Shown here: positions 25,218 through 34,645 of the stretch, piece after piece
Layout: each line of letters starts with the position of its first letter
Position numbering within the stretch: the stretch's first letter is position 1
NCBI RefSeq assembly: GCF_002250115.1
Contig: NZ_CP019985.1
Coordinates: 2,666,001-2,730,000, forward strand
Direction: 5' to 3'
Length of the DNA stretch: 64,000 nucleotides
From: Shouchella clausii
GTDB taxonomy: Bacteria; Bacillota; Bacilli; Bacillales; Bacillaceae_D
Translations under genes and position numbers: made by a program
The notes under the pieces: generated by a model
What the model saw: only the letters and a program-made list of their open reading frames with translations
What the model was told of the DNA's origin: nothing
The model's database searches: none

Positions 25218-27557
25218 ATGGCTGCTCGATTAAAAGAAGAGCTGCTTGCCTATTTTCAAAATGAGGCGAAAAAGCCTGTTACAGTAGATGAATTAGAAGA
25301 GCAGTTCGGCATAGCTTCTGGCGACGACTTTAAAAAGTTGATCCAAGGCTTGAATGAACTGGAAGAAGAGGGGAGCATTGTGCGCACGCGGACAAACCGT
25401 TACGGCATCCCCGAAAAAATGAATTTAGTGCGTGGCCGTGTCCAAGGCCATGCAAAAGGATTCGCTTTTGTGTTGCCTGAAAACGGCGAGGAAGACATTT
25501 ATGTTCCACAAGGCTCCTTGGCAGGGGCAATGAATGGCGATATCGTCCTTGTCCGTATGGATGAACGGACAAGCGGCGCCCGGGCTGAAGGAAAAGTGAT
25601 CCGCATTATTGAACGGAAAGTGACAGAAGTCGTCGGCGAGTATAAACAGTTTTCTTCGTATGCGTTAGTCGTTGCCGACGACAAACGGATTAGCGCAGAC
25701 TTTCTTGTTGTCAACGGCCAGGAAAAAGGCGCAGTTGATGGCCATAAAGTAATCGCGACGATTACCAAATATCCAGAAGGGCGTTTCGGCGGAGAAGCAG
25801 AAATAAAAGAAGTCCTTGGCCATAAAAATGACCCAGGCATGGACATTCTGTCGATCATTTACAAATATGGCATCCCGCAAAGTTTTTCCGAAGAAGCGCT
25901 TGCACAAGCGGCAAACGTGCCAGATGAGATTACAGAAGCAGACTTGCAGGACAGGCGCGACTTAAGGAACGAGCAAATCGTCACCATTGACGGGGCTGAT
26001 GCCAAAGACCTAGACGATGCTGTACAAGTAAAAAAATTGGAAAACGGCCATTTTTTGCTCGGCGTACACATTGCTGACGTTTCCCATTATGTCGAAGAAG
26101 GGTCGCCGATTGACAAGGAAGCGTCTGACCGCGCTACAAGCGTCTATCTAGTTGACCGTGTGATTCCGATGATTCCACACCGTCTTTCAAACGGCATTTG
26201 CAGTTTAAATCCAAAAGTAGACCGTTTGACGCTGTCTTGCCAAATGGAAATCGACGAAAATGGTGGCGTTGTGAACCACGAGATTTTCCAAAGTGTCATT
26301 CGAACGACAGAGCGGATGACATATAGCGACGTTAACAAAATACTAGTCGAACAAGACGAGGCCTTGCGAGAGCGTTATGAAGCGTTAGTGCCGATGTTTG
26401 AAGCAATGGAAGATTTGGCACAAATTTTAAGAGACAAACGCTTCGCCCGTGGCGCCATTGATTTTGATTTTAAAGAAGCAAGAGTGCTTGTCAATGAAGA
26501 AGGCAAAGCGACAGATGTTGTGTTGCGGGAACGCTCAGTTGCGGAGAAGCTAATTGAAGAATTTATGCTTGCCGCTAATGAGACTGTCGCTGAACACTTC
26601 CATTGGTTAAAATTGCCGTTTGTATACCGGATTCACGAAGACCCTGATGCGGATAAATTCAATTCGTTTTTAGAGTTTATTACTGGGTTTGGCTATGTGG
26701 TTCGGGGCACAGCCAATACCGTTCATCCTCGTGCCTTGCAAGCACTTTTAGAGGAAATTTCCGGCGAACCAGAAGAAATGGTCATTAGCCGCGTCATGCT
26801 GCGCTCAATGAAACAAGCGAAGTATGATGTCCATCCAGTTGGCCACTTTGGGTTGTCAGCAGACTTTTATACTCATTTTACTTCGCCAATTCGCCGTTAT
26901 CCTGATTTGCTCGTCCACCGCCTCATCCGCACGTACTTGATCAAAGGCAAAACGGATCGCAATACGACGGCAAAATGGCAGGAAGTGCTGCCTGGTTTAA
27001 CAGCTCACGCTTCGGAAATGGAGCGGCGCGCGATTGACGCTGAACGGGATACAGACAGCGTGAAAAAAGCCCAATACATGGAAGATAAAATTGGCGAGAC
27101 GTTTACAGGGATCATTAGCGGTGTCACCAATTTCGGTCTATTTGTCGAATTGGAGAATACGGTTGAAGGGTTAGTCCATGTTAGCTATTTGACAGACGAC
27201 TACTACCATTATGACCAAAAGCATTATGCGATGATTGGCGAACGAAGCGGCACCGTTTTCCGCATCGGCGATGAACTCGAAGTCCGCGTTATCCAAGTAA
27301 ATGTCGAAGAAGCATCGGTCGACTTTGAAATTGTCGGTATGCAGCCCCGCAAGCCGCGGAAAATACTTGAGCGGCCAAAAGTGATTGATGGCGGAAAAAG
27401 ACAGCAACGGAACGGAAAAAAACGTGACAAGAATCGTTTGACAGGCGATCCAAATAAAGATGGCAGCCGGTCAAAGGCAAAGCGGAAGAAAAAGCCGTTT
27501 TATGAAAACGCCCCTAAAGCGAAACGAAAAAAAGGCCGTCGTAAAACGCGGAAATGA
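25218..27557 (+). CDS. rnr: ribonuclease R
   Basis: 779 residues. Order: N-terminal winged helix (about 1-65, with [43 protein letters not shown]), cold-shock domains (70-215), the RNB catalytic domain with the Asp cluster in [14 protein letters not shown] (near 255-268), the S1 domain (about 628-710, [33 protein letters not shown]), and a Lys/Arg-rich tail. It is a 3'-5' processive exonuclease acting on structured RNA, including mRNAs released by trans-translation; smpB and ssrA lie just downstream. Confidence 0.97.
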   Translation: MAARLKEELLAYFQNEAKKPVTVDELEEQFGIASGDDFKKLIQGLNELEEEGSIVRTRTNRYGIPEKMNLVRGRVQGHAKGFAFVLPENGEEDIYVPQGSLAGAMNGDIVLVRMDERTSGARAEGKVIRIIERKVTEVVGEYKQFSSYALVVADDKRISADFLVVNGQEKGAVDGHKVIATITKYPEGRFGGEAEIKEVLGHKNDPGMDILSIIYKYGIPQSFSEEALAQAANVPDEITEADLQDRRDLRNEQIVTIDGADAKDLDDAVQVKKLENGHFLLGVHIADVSHYVEEGSPIDKEASDRATSVYLVDRVIPMIPHRLSNGICSLNPKVDRLTLSCQMEIDENGGVVNHEIFQSVIRTTERMTYSDVNKILVEQDEALRERYEALVPMFEAMEDLAQILRDKRFARGAIDFDFKEARVLVNEEGKATDVVLRERSVAEKLIEEFMLAANETVAEHFHWLKLPFVYRIHEDPDADKFNSFLEFITGFGYVVRGTANTVHPRALQALLEEISGEPEEMVISRVMLRSMKQAKYDVHPVGHFGLSADFYTHFTSPIRRYPDLLVHRLIRTYLIKGKTDRNTTAKWQEVLPGLTAHASEMERRAIDAERDTDSVKKAQYMEDKIGETFTGIISGVTNFGLFVELENTVEGLVHVSYLTDDYYHYDQKHYAMIGERSGTVFRIGDELEVRVIQVNVEEASVDFEIVGMQPRKPRKILERPKVIDGGKRQQRNGKKRDKNRLTGDPNKDGSRSKAKRKKKPFYENAPKAKRKKGRRKTRK

Positions 27558-27622
27558 CAGCTTTTGGATAGTGCCCCGTCATGTATGACTAGGACATCCG
27601 ACAGTTTCCTACATGTACCTGC

Positions 27623-27652
27623 TTGCACGATCCTTGTTTTCTCCCGTACACT
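27623..27652 (+). promoter_or_regulatory. possible doxX promoter
   Basis: TTGCAC (27623-27628), 18-nt spacer, TACACT (27647-27652), 23 nt before the gene. Confidence 0.35.
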
Positions 27653-27675
27653 ACAAGCAATAAGGAGGGAGAAAC

Positions 27676-28071
27676 GTGACAAAAACAGAAATTGGCATAT
27701 TGCTTGTCCGTGTCACCGTAGGAATCATTTTTCTATTCCACGGACTGGATAAGTTTAATGGCGGAATTGAAGGGACGGGCGCGTTTTTTGATTCAATCGG
27801 CATTCCAGCAGCAATGGCCAGCGTCGTTGCCTTTGTCGAGATCATTGGCGGGCTCGCCCTTATTCTCGGATTAGGAACCCGTATCATTGGCGCTGTGTTT
27901 GCGGCCATTATGGTTGTAGCCATCATAACCGCCAAATGGGAAGCAGGCTTGCTTGGCGGCTACGAGCTTGATCTTATTTTGCTAGTAACTTCGCTTTTGC
28001 TTGTGTTAAACGGCAGCAAACTGCTTGCCATCGATCAGCTTTTTGGAAAGAAAAAGCGCCGCCGCTTTTAA
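27676..28071 (+). CDS. DoxX-family membrane protein
   Basis: 131 residues with four membrane helices (about 5-22, 48-66, 72-90, 97-115). The DoxX signature appears in LLVRVTVGIIFLFHGLDKFNGGIEGTGAFFDSIGIPAAMASVVAFVEIIGGLALILG. The family includes quinol-oxidase-associated and oxidative-stress membrane proteins; specific role unknown. GTG start with GGAGGG 9 nt upstream. Basic C-terminus KKKRRRF, likely cytoplasmic. Confidence 0.87.
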   Translation: MTKTEIGILLVRVTVGIIFLFHGLDKFNGGIEGTGAFFDSIGIPAAMASVVAFVEIIGGLALILGLGTRIIGAVFAAIMVVAIITAKWEAGLLGGYELDLILLVTSLLLVLNGSKLLAIDQLFGKKKRRRF

Positions 28072-28088
28072 CGTATTTCCAAAAGAAG

Positions 28089-28137
28089 TCTCCCCCTTCA
28101 AGCGTGTGAAGGGCGTAGCTGGGCGGTAAGGGGGAGA
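28089..28137 (+). repeat. IS200/IS605-type end-like hairpin upstream of TnpB relic
   Basis: A perfect 10-bp outer stem TCTCCCCCTT / AAGGGGGAGA (28089-28098, 28128-28137) encloses an inner TTCA/TGAA hairpin. The layout resembles the folded right ends of IS200/IS605 elements and sits directly before a 5'-truncated tnpB. Confidence 0.55.
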
Positions 28138-28147
28138 TGAATATCGG

Positions 28148-28585
28148 TTGGCGATAGCCAAAAATTGGAATAAACAACGGATTCGAGTAGCTAAACTTCA
28201 AGAGAAAGTCGCCAATCAACGTAGAAACTTTCTTCACCATCAATCAAAAGAATTGGCGACGAATTATGATGCCGTTATCATTGAAGATTTGAATATGAAA
28301 GGAATGGCACAAGCCTTGAAGTTTGCCAAAAGTGTCGCTGATAACGGTTGGGGAATGTTCACTTCTTTCTTGAAATACAAGCTAAACGAACAAGGAAAAC
28401 GACTGATCAAAATTGATAAATGGTTTCCATCTACAAAAACTTGTTCAAGTTGTGGTTCAGTAAGAGAGATAACATTATCGGAACGCACCTATCGATGTAC
28501 TTGTGGGCTAACTCTTGATAGAGACTACAACTCTGCACTGAACATCAAAAAAGAAGGGATTCGCTTATTAGCCACTGCCTCATGA
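28148..28585 (+). pseudogene. TnpB (IS605 OrfB) C-terminal remnant
   Basis: 145 codons remain of a protein of usually 360-400. Present: RuvC-II Glu in AVIIEDLNMKGMAQ, the zinc ribbon CSSCG...CTCG, and the RuvC-III Asp in LDRDYNSALNI. The N-terminal RNA-binding part and the RuvC-I Asp are missing, so nuclease activity is not expected. TnpB is an RNA-guided nuclease of IS200/IS605 elements whose guide RNA overlaps its 3' end. The relic lies between doxX and smpB, breaking the usual rnr-smpB adjacency. Confidence 0.85.
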
Positions 28586-28709
28586 ATCAATAAACTCTTG
28601 GAACAAGAGGGTTAGCTTGGTCCATTTCGCCGGCTACTAAAAGTGGCGATTACCCAAGAAGCCCCCACTTCAAGCAGCCTGCAAGGGTGATAAGTGGTGG
28701 GTAGTTCAC
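28586..28709 (+). mobile_element. IS200/IS605-family right end of the TnpB relic
   Basis: 124 nt after tnpB. CCCCCACTT (28662-28670) can pair with AAGTGGTGGG (28692-28701), and the stretch closes with a TTCAC-type end (28705-28709), as in right ends of Bacillus IS605-family elements. Any residual guide-RNA scaffold would lie here and in the 3' part of tnpB. Confidence 0.6.
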
Positions 28710-28792
28710 CGTCTGCCGTCTAGAGAAATTGACGAATGGCCGCTCCATTGGTACGATAATAGGAAGATGGTAGAAAGATGCAGGTGGAACGT

Positions 28793-29263
28793 ATGGGAGA
28801 AACGACAGAAGGCAAAGTTGTTGCACAAAATAAAAAAGCACGCCATGATTATTTTATTGAAGAAACATTTGAAGCGGGCATTGTCCTAACCGGAACAGAA
28901 ATCAAGTCGATTCGGGCTGGGAAAATGAATTTAAAAGATTCGTTTGCCCGCATCAAAAATGGTGAAGCTTTTTTGTACAATGCCCACATTAGTGAATACG
29001 AACAAGGCAACCGCTATAACCATGAACCGACACGGCCGCGGAAACTGTTGCTCCATAAAAAACAAATCAATACATTAATTGGGCAAACGCAGCAAAAAGG
29101 CTATTCAATCGTGCCATTAAAAGTCTATATTAAAAACGGCTTTGCTAAAGTGCTTATCGGCCTTGCAAAAGGGAAGAAAAACTACGATAAGCGTGAGACA
29201 TTACGGCGAAAAGACGCGAAGCGCGAAGTGGAGCGGGCGATAAAAGAGCGAATGCGCAGTTAA
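28793..29263 (+). CDS. smpB: SsrA-binding protein SmpB
   Basis: 156 residues. It binds tmRNA and brings it to stalled ribosomes. Diagnostic sequence: [42 protein letters not shown], then [23 protein letters not shown], and the basic C-terminal tail [24 protein letters not shown]. The ATG at 28793 has AGGTGG 5 nt upstream and is preferred to an in-frame ATG at 28778. Its RNA partner ssrA begins 90 nt downstream. Confidence 0.96.
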   Translation: MGETTEGKVVAQNKKARHDYFIEETFEAGIVLTGTEIKSIRAGKMNLKDSFARIKNGEAFLYNAHISEYEQGNRYNHEPTRPRKLLLHKKQINTLIGQTQQKGYSIVPLKVYIKNGFAKVLIGLAKGKKNYDKRETLRRKDAKREVERAIKERMRS

Positions 29264-29286
29264 TGGAAGTCGGAAACGGCAAATTG

Positions 29287-29314
29287 TTGACATTTCAACA
29301 GAATGTAGTATAAT
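29287..29314 (+). promoter_or_regulatory. ssrA promoter
   Basis: Consensus TTGACA (29287-29292), 16-nt spacer, consensus TATAAT (29309-29314). The predicted start is near 29321, leaving a roughly 32-nt 5' leader that RNase P would remove; the leader contains the inverted repeat CCAGGT-ATTG-ACCTGG. Confidence 0.85.
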
Positions 29315-29352
29315 GAAATATCCAGGTATTGACCTGGACTTTTCAAAAACAA

Positions 29353-29704
29353 GGGGACGTTTTGGATTCGACAGGGATAGGTCGAGCTTGCGTTGCGAGC
29401 CGAGGGGTCGGCCTCGTAAAAACGCACAAGCCAATAACTGGCAAAGAAAACAACAACTTCGCTCTAGCTGCGTAAGCTAAGCGGTCTCTCCTCTCCATCA
29501 CCCATGTGGAGTGGCTGAGACTCAACTTTAGTGGGATACGCCTTTCTCCCCCCGCCTGAGGGAGAAGGAAGAGACTAATCAGGCTAGCTGCACGGAAGCC
29601 TGTCTTTGGGCTGAAGTGCTAGCGAAATACGAATACAAAGACTACGCTCGTAGAAGCGTAAGTGTCGTTATCTCTGGACGTGGGTTCAATTCCCACCGTC
29701 TCCA
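29353..29704 (+). ncRNA. ssrA: transfer-messenger RNA (tmRNA, 10Sa RNA)
   Basis: 352 nt. The 5' end (GGGGACG...GGATTCGACAGGGAT) and the 3' end (GGTTCAATTCCC...CGTCTCCA) form the tRNA-like acceptor and T-arm, with CCA encoded at 29702-29704. The tag frame begins at 29440 and ends with TAA at 29473-29475, giving GKENNNFALAA after the tRNA-borne Ala; the ALAA tail is the ClpXP degradation signal. Several pseudoknot-forming segments follow. With SmpB, RNase R and ClpP in this window, the trans-translation pathway is nearly complete. Confidence 0.97.
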
Positions 29705-29710
29705 TAGAAG

Positions 29711-29755
29711 AAGCCGCGAAAGTGTTGATTTATCAACACTTTCGTGGCTTTTTTG
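29711..29755 (+). terminator. ssrA terminator
   Basis: An 18-bp stem (29711-29728 with 29733-29750, one mismatch region) with a TTTA loop and T run after GGCTT. Confidence 0.92.
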
Positions 29756-29815
29756 TGATGTATCATGAAGTCACCCTTTTTTGATGAGTAAGTATAGCTG
29801 AGCAGAGTGGAACAG

Positions 29816-29833
29816 AATTCCCACCCTCTCAAT
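29816..29833 (+). repeat. imperfect copy of the tmRNA 3' end (att-like)
   Basis: AATTCCCACCCTCTCAAT matches the 3' end of ssrA at 29688-29705 at 16 of 18 positions, in direct orientation 128 nt downstream. tmRNA 3' ends are common integration sites, so this could be a decayed att site left by a lost element. Confidence 0.4.
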
Positions 29834-29861
29834 CCATTACCGACCATAGTGATGAAAATGA

Positions 29862-30233
29862 TCACTTATCACATTGTACATTAAATTTGTTCCCATCAGG
29901 ATCATAGAAATCTAAAAATAAATTGCCGAGCCCATCATCCATAATGTTTTCCACTTTGACTGCGTTCCTTTTTAAGTGATTGGCTAACGCTTCTATATGT
30001 TTGCATTGAAAGGCAATCACTGGATGAGTTTGATTGTTGACTTTAAATGTTGCAGTAGTTTGATGAGTGGATTCAACTAAAAATAACATTTGACCAGAGG
30101 GGAAATTTAGTTGTGCTTGTCTTTCCTCTTCACTATGCCAAACAAATTCAAGGTGTAGGATTTCCTTATACCATTTGATCGCATTTTCTAAGTGTGACAC
30201 AGGAACATGACAATATAATAGTTGTTCTAACAT
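29862..30233 (-). CDS. VOC-superfamily (glyoxalase/bleomycin-resistance-like) protein
   Basis: 123 residues with the paired beta-alpha-beta-beta-beta fold: LLYCHVPVSHLENAIKWYKEILHLEFVW at the start, then VIAFQCKHIEALANHLKR, and the closing LFLDFYDPDGNKFNVQC. Members bind metals or small molecules and act as lyases, dioxygenases or resistance proteins; the substrate here is unknown. The ATG at 30233 follows AGGAGG at the right spacing and was chosen over an upstream in-frame start (30302) that adds unconserved residues. Confidence 0.82.
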   Translation of the reverse strand: MLEQLLYCHVPVSHLENAIKWYKEILHLEFVWHSEEERQAQLNFPSGQMLFLVESTHQTTATFKVNNQTHPVIAFQCKHIEALANHLKRNAVKVENIMDDGLGNLFLDFYDPDGNKFNVQCDK

Positions 30234-30471
30234 AACAGCCTCCTGAATTTCTGCGTTTATCATGTTAAATTCGCTAGATTTTTTATAAAATCCTGTTTGC
30301 ACTTCGTCGCTTCATTATGTTTTACAACCTCCTGAACATCCCTTTCCGACTTTCAATCAACCTTGATCATCAAGTTTGGGCGGCATAGCCAAAATAAAAG
30401 ATTCCTAAACAGCCATTATTTATGTATAATTATCAAATACAGAGATTAAATATACGGAATGGGTGTCTATT

Positions 30472-31851
30472 ATGGAATCATACAAATCGGTACAATCAAA
30501 CAAACAACGTCCTATACAGTCGCGCCATCTTGCGACGTTTCTTATCCCATCTTTGGCTGGAGCGGTCCTGTTTTTAGTCCCTGTGAAAATAGATGACAAT
30601 TGGACTGTTTTTATTGGCTATTTGGCTGGTTTAATAGAAGACGGCCTTTCTGGCGTTTTGCCTGGCTTTTTATTGGCCTTGCTTGTGTTTTCCGGTGTTG
30701 CTTCGTTTTTGTGTTGGGCGTTTAAACCTAGATTTATCTTGGATAAGCCAGCCTTAAAAACATTGTTTTATACATCTTTTACTTGGACGGCAATTCGTGT
30801 CCTCGGCGCTGTGTTTGCGCTAATGGTCATGACAGGGACTGGAATGGAAATGGTGTACAGCCCAGCAACAGGTGGGACAGTGTTTACTGATTTATTGCCT
30901 GTTCTTGCCGTGTGGTCGGTTGTAATGGGTCTGCTCATGCCGCTTTTGCTTGACTACGGGTTAATGGAGTGGCTTGGCACCCTTGCCCAAAAAATTATGC
31001 GCCCACTGTTCAAATTGCCTGGGCGCGCTTCTGTTGATTCTCTTGCCTCGTGGATGGGCAACAATATGATGAGCATTTTGATCACGATCAATCAATATGA
31101 AAATCGCTATTATACGAAAAAAGAGTCTGCTGTAATCGTCACGAATTTTACGATCACATCTATAGGCTTCAGTTTAATTATCGCTAAAATGCTAGGATTG
31201 GAACATCGCTTTGTATCTTTTTACATGACGGTTCTTGTAGGCGTTTTGCTCGCTGCGTTTATTTGCCCGCGCATTCCGCCGCTAGCGACAATGAAAAATA
31301 CATATCACCTCGGCCAACCAGGAGCGATTGAAGAAACGGCGGAAACAGGCTCTTTATGGAAAAGCGCATTTGCCCGTGGCGTTGATAAGGCCAAACAAGC
31401 GCCCCATATAAGCACAGTGTTAAAAAAAGGAGCGTTCAACGCATTGGATATTTGGCTTGGCATGTTGCCACTTGTAATGGCAATTGGCACGCTTGCCTTA
31501 ATGGTCGCCGAATATACACCTGTATTTACGTATCTTTCCTATCCACTTGTGCCTGTATTGGAATGGATGCAGATTCCAGACGCAGAGGCAGCTGCGCCAG
31601 CCATGCTTGTCGGCTTTGCAGATATGTTTTTGCCAGCTATACTAGGAGCAGGGATTGAAAGCGAGTTGACGCGTTTTGTCATTGGCGCTGTTTCGCTCAT
31701 TCAACTTGTTTACATGTCTGAAATTGGTGTAATGCTTATTCGTTCAAGCATCCCGATCAACTTCTGGCAACTGTTTGTCATCTTTATTCAACGTACAGTG
31801 ATTGCTTTGCCTGTCGTTGTGTTGATTGCCCACTTTATGATTTATCGTTAA
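30472..31851 (+). CDS. YjiH-family membrane protein with nucleoside-recognition (Gate) domains
   Basis: 459 residues, about 10-11 membrane helices. The Gate-domain pattern is seen in [52 protein letters not shown] and again in the C-terminal half ([49 protein letters not shown]). Substrate is not known; YjiH proteins are putative transporters. The next gene, an aminotransferase 13 nt away, suggests an amino compound. An in-frame GTG at 30463 is an alternative start; neither has a strong ribosome site. TATAAT at 30422-30427 may be its -10. Confidence 0.8.
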   Translation: MESYKSVQSNKQRPIQSRHLATFLIPSLAGAVLFLVPVKIDDNWTVFIGYLAGLIEDGLSGVLPGFLLALLVFSGVASFLCWAFKPRFILDKPALKTLFYTSFTWTAIRVLGAVFALMVMTGTGMEMVYSPATGGTVFTDLLPVLAVWSVVMGLLMPLLLDYGLMEWLGTLAQKIMRPLFKLPGRASVDSLASWMGNNMMSILITINQYENRYYTKKESAVIVTNFTITSIGFSLIIAKMLGLEHRFVSFYMTVLVGVLLAAFICPRIPPLATMKNTYHLGQPGAIEETAETGSLWKSAFARGVDKAKQAPHISTVLKKGAFNALDIWLGMLPLVMAIGTLALMVAEYTPVFTYLSYPLVPVLEWMQIPDAEAAAPAMLVGFADMFLPAILGAGIESELTRFVIGAVSLIQLVYMSEIGVMLIRSSIPINFWQLFVIFIQRTVIALPVVVLIAHFMIYR

Positions 31852-31864
31852 AGGAGTGCCCTTC

Positions 31865-33145
31865 ATGTCACAAGAATGGAATGATTTAGCACAAACTATT
31901 CCGTACCGCCTTGCCCCAAGCATGGCGAAAGACCATCCGAACTTGCCTGTAGAAAAAGAAGAAGGCTGTTATTATTACGGTGTCGACGGAAAAACCTATT
32001 TAGATTTTACATCAGGCATTGCTGTAACCAATGTCGGACACCGCCATCCAAAAATTGTCGCGGCGATCCAAGAAGAAGCTGGACGTTTTACGCATGGGCC
32101 AATTGGCGTCATCCAGTATGAATCAATTTTACAGCTTGCCAATGAGCTGGCTGAAATCATGCCAGGTGATTTAGATTGCTTCTTTTTTGGCAATAGCGGA
32201 ACAGAGGCTGTAGAAGGGGCGCTTAAACTGGCCCGCCATGTGACAAAACGCCCGTACGTCATTTCTTTTAATGGCTGTTTCCACGGACGGACGCTCGGGT
32301 CGCTTAGCGTGAGCACGTCTAAAGCGAAGTACCGCAAGCACCAGCCCGCACAAGGGATGGCTTATCAAATTCCATATTACACGCCTGGCGATACGGAAGA
32401 ACAAGCCATTGCCAAGCTTGATGAGTCATTTGCCTCCTTATTTGCCCACCAAGTATCACCAGACGAAGTAGCAGCCGTCATTATTGAACCTGTTCTTGGG
32501 GAAGGGGGGTATATTGTCCCGCCTGCCTCTTGGTTAAAACGAATTCGCTCTATTTGCGACGCGTACGGAATGCTGCTCATTTTTGACGAAGTGCAAACAG
32601 GATTTGGCCGGACAGGCGAATGGTTTGCAGCACAAACTTTTGGTGTCGTACCTGACATTATGGCGATTGCAAAGGGCATTGCTTCTGGGTTGCCACTCAG
32701 TGCCACTGTGGCCAATCATAAGCTCATGCAAAAGTGGCCTCTAGGAAGCCATGCCACGACTTTTGGCGGCAATCCGATTGCGTGTGCGGCGGCACGGGCC
32801 ACAATTGCAGTAATAAAAGAGGAACGATTGCTTGAAAATGCCAAACAAGTAGGCGCTTATGCAAAACAACGTTTGAACGCGATGCAACAAAAATGGCCAC
32901 AAATTGGTGCTGTCCGCGGCATAGGCATGATGTTTGGCATTGAAATTATCGACCCAGAAACGGGCGAAAAAGACGGCGACACTGCTGCAAAGATTTTGGA
33001 CCTTGCATTAGAAGAAGGCGTTCTCTTTTATTTTTGCGGCAATGCCGGAGAAGTGTTGCGGATGATCCCACCATTAACTGTTACGAAAGCTGAAATCGAT
33101 GAAGGCCTAGAGAAATTGGATCGGGCATTCACGCGGCTAGGCTAG
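31865..33145 (+). CDS. class III (GABA/ornithine-type) PLP aminotransferase
   Basis: 426 residues. Class III features: [77 protein letters not shown] and the PLP Lys in [16 protein letters not shown]. It is most like 4-aminobutyrate/omega-amino transaminases that pass the amino group to 2-oxoglutarate; the precise donor is unproven. ATG 31865 lies 9 nt after AAGGAG. It probably forms an operon with the YjiH-type gene. A fragment of its 3' end is duplicated at 34269-34318. Confidence 0.87.
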   Translation: MSQEWNDLAQTIPYRLAPSMAKDHPNLPVEKEEGCYYYGVDGKTYLDFTSGIAVTNVGHRHPKIVAAIQEEAGRFTHGPIGVIQYESILQLANELAEIMPGDLDCFFFGNSGTEAVEGALKLARHVTKRPYVISFNGCFHGRTLGSLSVSTSKAKYRKHQPAQGMAYQIPYYTPGDTEEQAIAKLDESFASLFAHQVSPDEVAAVIIEPVLGEGGYIVPPASWLKRIRSICDAYGMLLIFDEVQTGFGRTGEWFAAQTFGVVPDIMAIAKGIASGLPLSATVANHKLMQKWPLGSHATTFGGNPIACAAARATIAVIKEERLLENAKQVGAYAKQRLNAMQQKWPQIGAVRGIGMMFGIEIIDPETGEKDGDTAAKILDLALEEGVLFYFCGNAGEVLRMIPPLTVTKAEIDEGLEKLDRAFTRLG

Positions 33146-33225
33146 TAGGTGCAAGTACGACGGCCTTGGACGTTTTACAACAACGTGTAGCGTGTAAATG
33201 GCGTTCACCTCTACGACATTAAATG

Positions 33226-33249
33226 AAAGCAGCAGCTGCTGCTTTTTTT
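33226..33249 (+). terminator. terminator after the aminotransferase gene
   Basis: Self-complementary AAAGCAGCAGCTGCTGCTTT (33226-33245) followed by a T run. Confidence 0.85.
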
Positions 33250-33348
33250 GTTTGTTATCTTGTTGGGAAAATCCATATTCCTATAGCGGTTAACATAATA
33301 ATCGTGTTATTTTGTTAGCGGTTCCAATTCACTATGAGGAGGATTATT

Positions 33349-33963
33349 ATGAGATTAATTCGCTTGTCATTTTTAACGGTTTTAGTATGTTTGCTTACAT
33401 GGGGAGGTGCTTATTCTTCTGAAGTCCGTGCACAACAAACATCAAGTATCGATTTTGATAAACCAATTGTGCTTGTACATGGGATTGGAGGAGCCGGTTA
33501 CAATTTCTATAGCATCGAAAGAAAGCTAAGGAGCATTGGCTACGATCGTTCTGACTTACATGCAATAGATTTCGCCGACCGCTCCGGAAACAATTACAGA
33601 AACTCCCGGCAATTGAGAGACTTTATTAATGAAGTGCTAACCAATTATGATGTCGATGAAGTAAATATTATAGCCCACAGCATGGGGGGAGCAAATACAT
33701 TACGGTATCTCACCCAACTTGGAGGCGTTGAACATGTAGACAAAGTTATTACGCTAGGAGGAGCCAACCGCTTGGGAGCAAGTTCCGTGCCAGACGGAGT
33801 CGATTTTACATCGATTTATAGCAGTTCCGATTTGATTGTAGCCAACAGTTTGTCGCGCATTGACGGGGCAAATAACATCCACGTTCCAGGCGTAACGCAT
33901 CTGCTTCTTTTGACAAATAATAGGGTTCAAGATCTGATTGTCGAGGCATTAGAGAAGGAATAG
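33349..33963 (+). CDS. secreted lipase, LipA-like alpha/beta hydrolase
   Basis: 204 residues. Signal peptide 1-28 or so (RLIRLSFLTVLVCLLTWGGAYSSEVRA, cut before QQTSS). The mature enzyme of about 180 residues has the minimal-lipase plan of B. subtilis LipA/LipB: KPIVLVHGIGGAGYNFYSIERKL, nucleophile Ser in NIIAHSMGGANTLRYL (LipA uses AHSMGG), acid in IYSSSDLIV, His in PGVTHLLLL. It hydrolyses acyl esters outside the cell. The ATG at 33349 follows AGGAGG; an ATG at 33334 overlaps that site and is rejected. Confidence 0.92.
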   Translation: MRLIRLSFLTVLVCLLTWGGAYSSEVRAQQTSSIDFDKPIVLVHGIGGAGYNFYSIERKLRSIGYDRSDLHAIDFADRSGNNYRNSRQLRDFINEVLTNYDVDEVNIIAHSMGGANTLRYLTQLGGVEHVDKVITLGGANRLGASSVPDGVDFTSIYSSSDLIVANSLSRIDGANNIHVPGVTHLLLLTNNRVQDLIVEALEKE

Positions 33964-33996
33964 AAACGAAACTAGAACATAGGTTTAGTAAACTAG

Positions 33997-34041
33997 AAAA
34001 AGAACGGCACCTGACGTTGATTTCGCGTGTCCGTTCTTTTT
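33997..34041 (+). terminator. lipase gene terminator
   Basis: AAAAAGAACGG (33997-34007) pairs with CCGTTCTTTTT (34031-34041), with further CAC/GTG pairing inside. Confidence 0.8.
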
Positions 34042-34127
34042 GGGGTATAAGAAATGAAAAAAGGTACCTTCTGATAAAATGAAATTCACCATAAAACCGT
34101 TAGATCTTTTGCGAACGCAACAGCTAT

Positions 34128-34275
34128 TCCAAGACAGATCCTGACGCTACCTTCATCATACGAATGAAAGACGACTATATGAAAAATGGCCGGTTCAAAG
34201 CAGGATAGGATACAATCTCCAGGTCGTCACGGACAGTACGTACTTGCCTTTGACTTTTTCCCAAACCTGATGAAG
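34128..34275 (+). pseudogene. IS1182-family transposase remnant
   Basis: Translating piecewise gives SKTDPDATFIIRMKDDYMKN followed by GRFKAG, then after a frame change GYNLQVVTDS, then after a second one VLAFDFFPNLM. This order matches the conserved middle of IS1182-like DDE transposases (S-K-T-D-P-D-A-T-F...GYNVQ). In-frame TAG at 34206-34208 and two frameshifts show decay. The rest of the element is missing. Confidence 0.72.
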
Positions 34276-34318
34276 GCCAAGAGAAATTGGATCGGGCATT
34301 CACGCGGCTTTTAGTAGG
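34269..34318 (+). repeat. duplicated 3' fragment of the aminotransferase gene
   Basis: The 41 nt 34269-34309 match 33099-33139 with one mismatch (T to A) and then diverge slightly before a common TAGTAGG. Direct orientation, about 1.17 kb apart, with the lipase gene and the transposase relic between the copies. Confidence 0.9.
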
Positions 34319-34409
34319 ATTGGAGAACCATCGTTACAGTCACGGGATTGTATAGTTTGCATAGTATGTCACAACAACGTTCACTTAACAACAAACGGAG
34401 TGAAATTTT

Positions 34410-34562
34410 GTGGAAAATGGACAGGTTTTAGACACGCAAGGAATTTTTATAGGGCGGTTATTCACACTTGGAGGATCGGCATTGTTTTTAATTGGATCGT
34501 TCATTGCGGCGTACTATGCTTATAAGGACTATGTAGAAGCAGTGGAAAAATCGAACAAGTAG
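34410..34562 (+). CDS. small single-pass membrane protein (50 residues)
   Basis: GTG start with GGAGTG 7 nt upstream; product MENGQVLDTQGIFIGRLF, then TLGGSALFLIGSFIAAYYAY (membrane helix, about 15-39), then a charged tail KDYVEAVEKSNK. Good coding look and its own terminator. I do not recognise the family. N-terminus probably outside or unresolved. Confidence 0.55.
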   Translation: MENGQVLDTQGIFIGRLFTLGGSALFLIGSFIAAYYAYKDYVEAVEKSNK

Positions 34563-34604
34563 GTAAGTTGTAACATCGATCATGAGATCAAAGTTAGTCA
34601 TTTT

Positions 34605-34645
34605 AGCCTCGGAAATATTATTTTGTCAATATTCCGAGGCTTTTT
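34605..34645 (+). terminator. terminator after the small membrane-protein gene
   Basis: AGCCTCGGAAATATT (34605-34619) pairs with AATATTCCGAGGCT (34628-34641), followed by a T tract. Confidence 0.9.

Larger units (their letters stand above)
33964..34409. other. 446-nt region of terminator plus transposon debris
   Basis: No intact gene. It contains the lipase terminator (33997-34041), an IS1182-like transposase relic (34128-34275), a duplicated piece of the aminotransferase gene (34269-34318), and about 90 nt of unassigned sequence before the small membrane-protein ORF. Confidence 0.75.

Noticed and set aside
29201-29525. Reverse-strand ORFs over smpB end and ssrA
   Set aside because: They are chance frames across a structural RNA gene.
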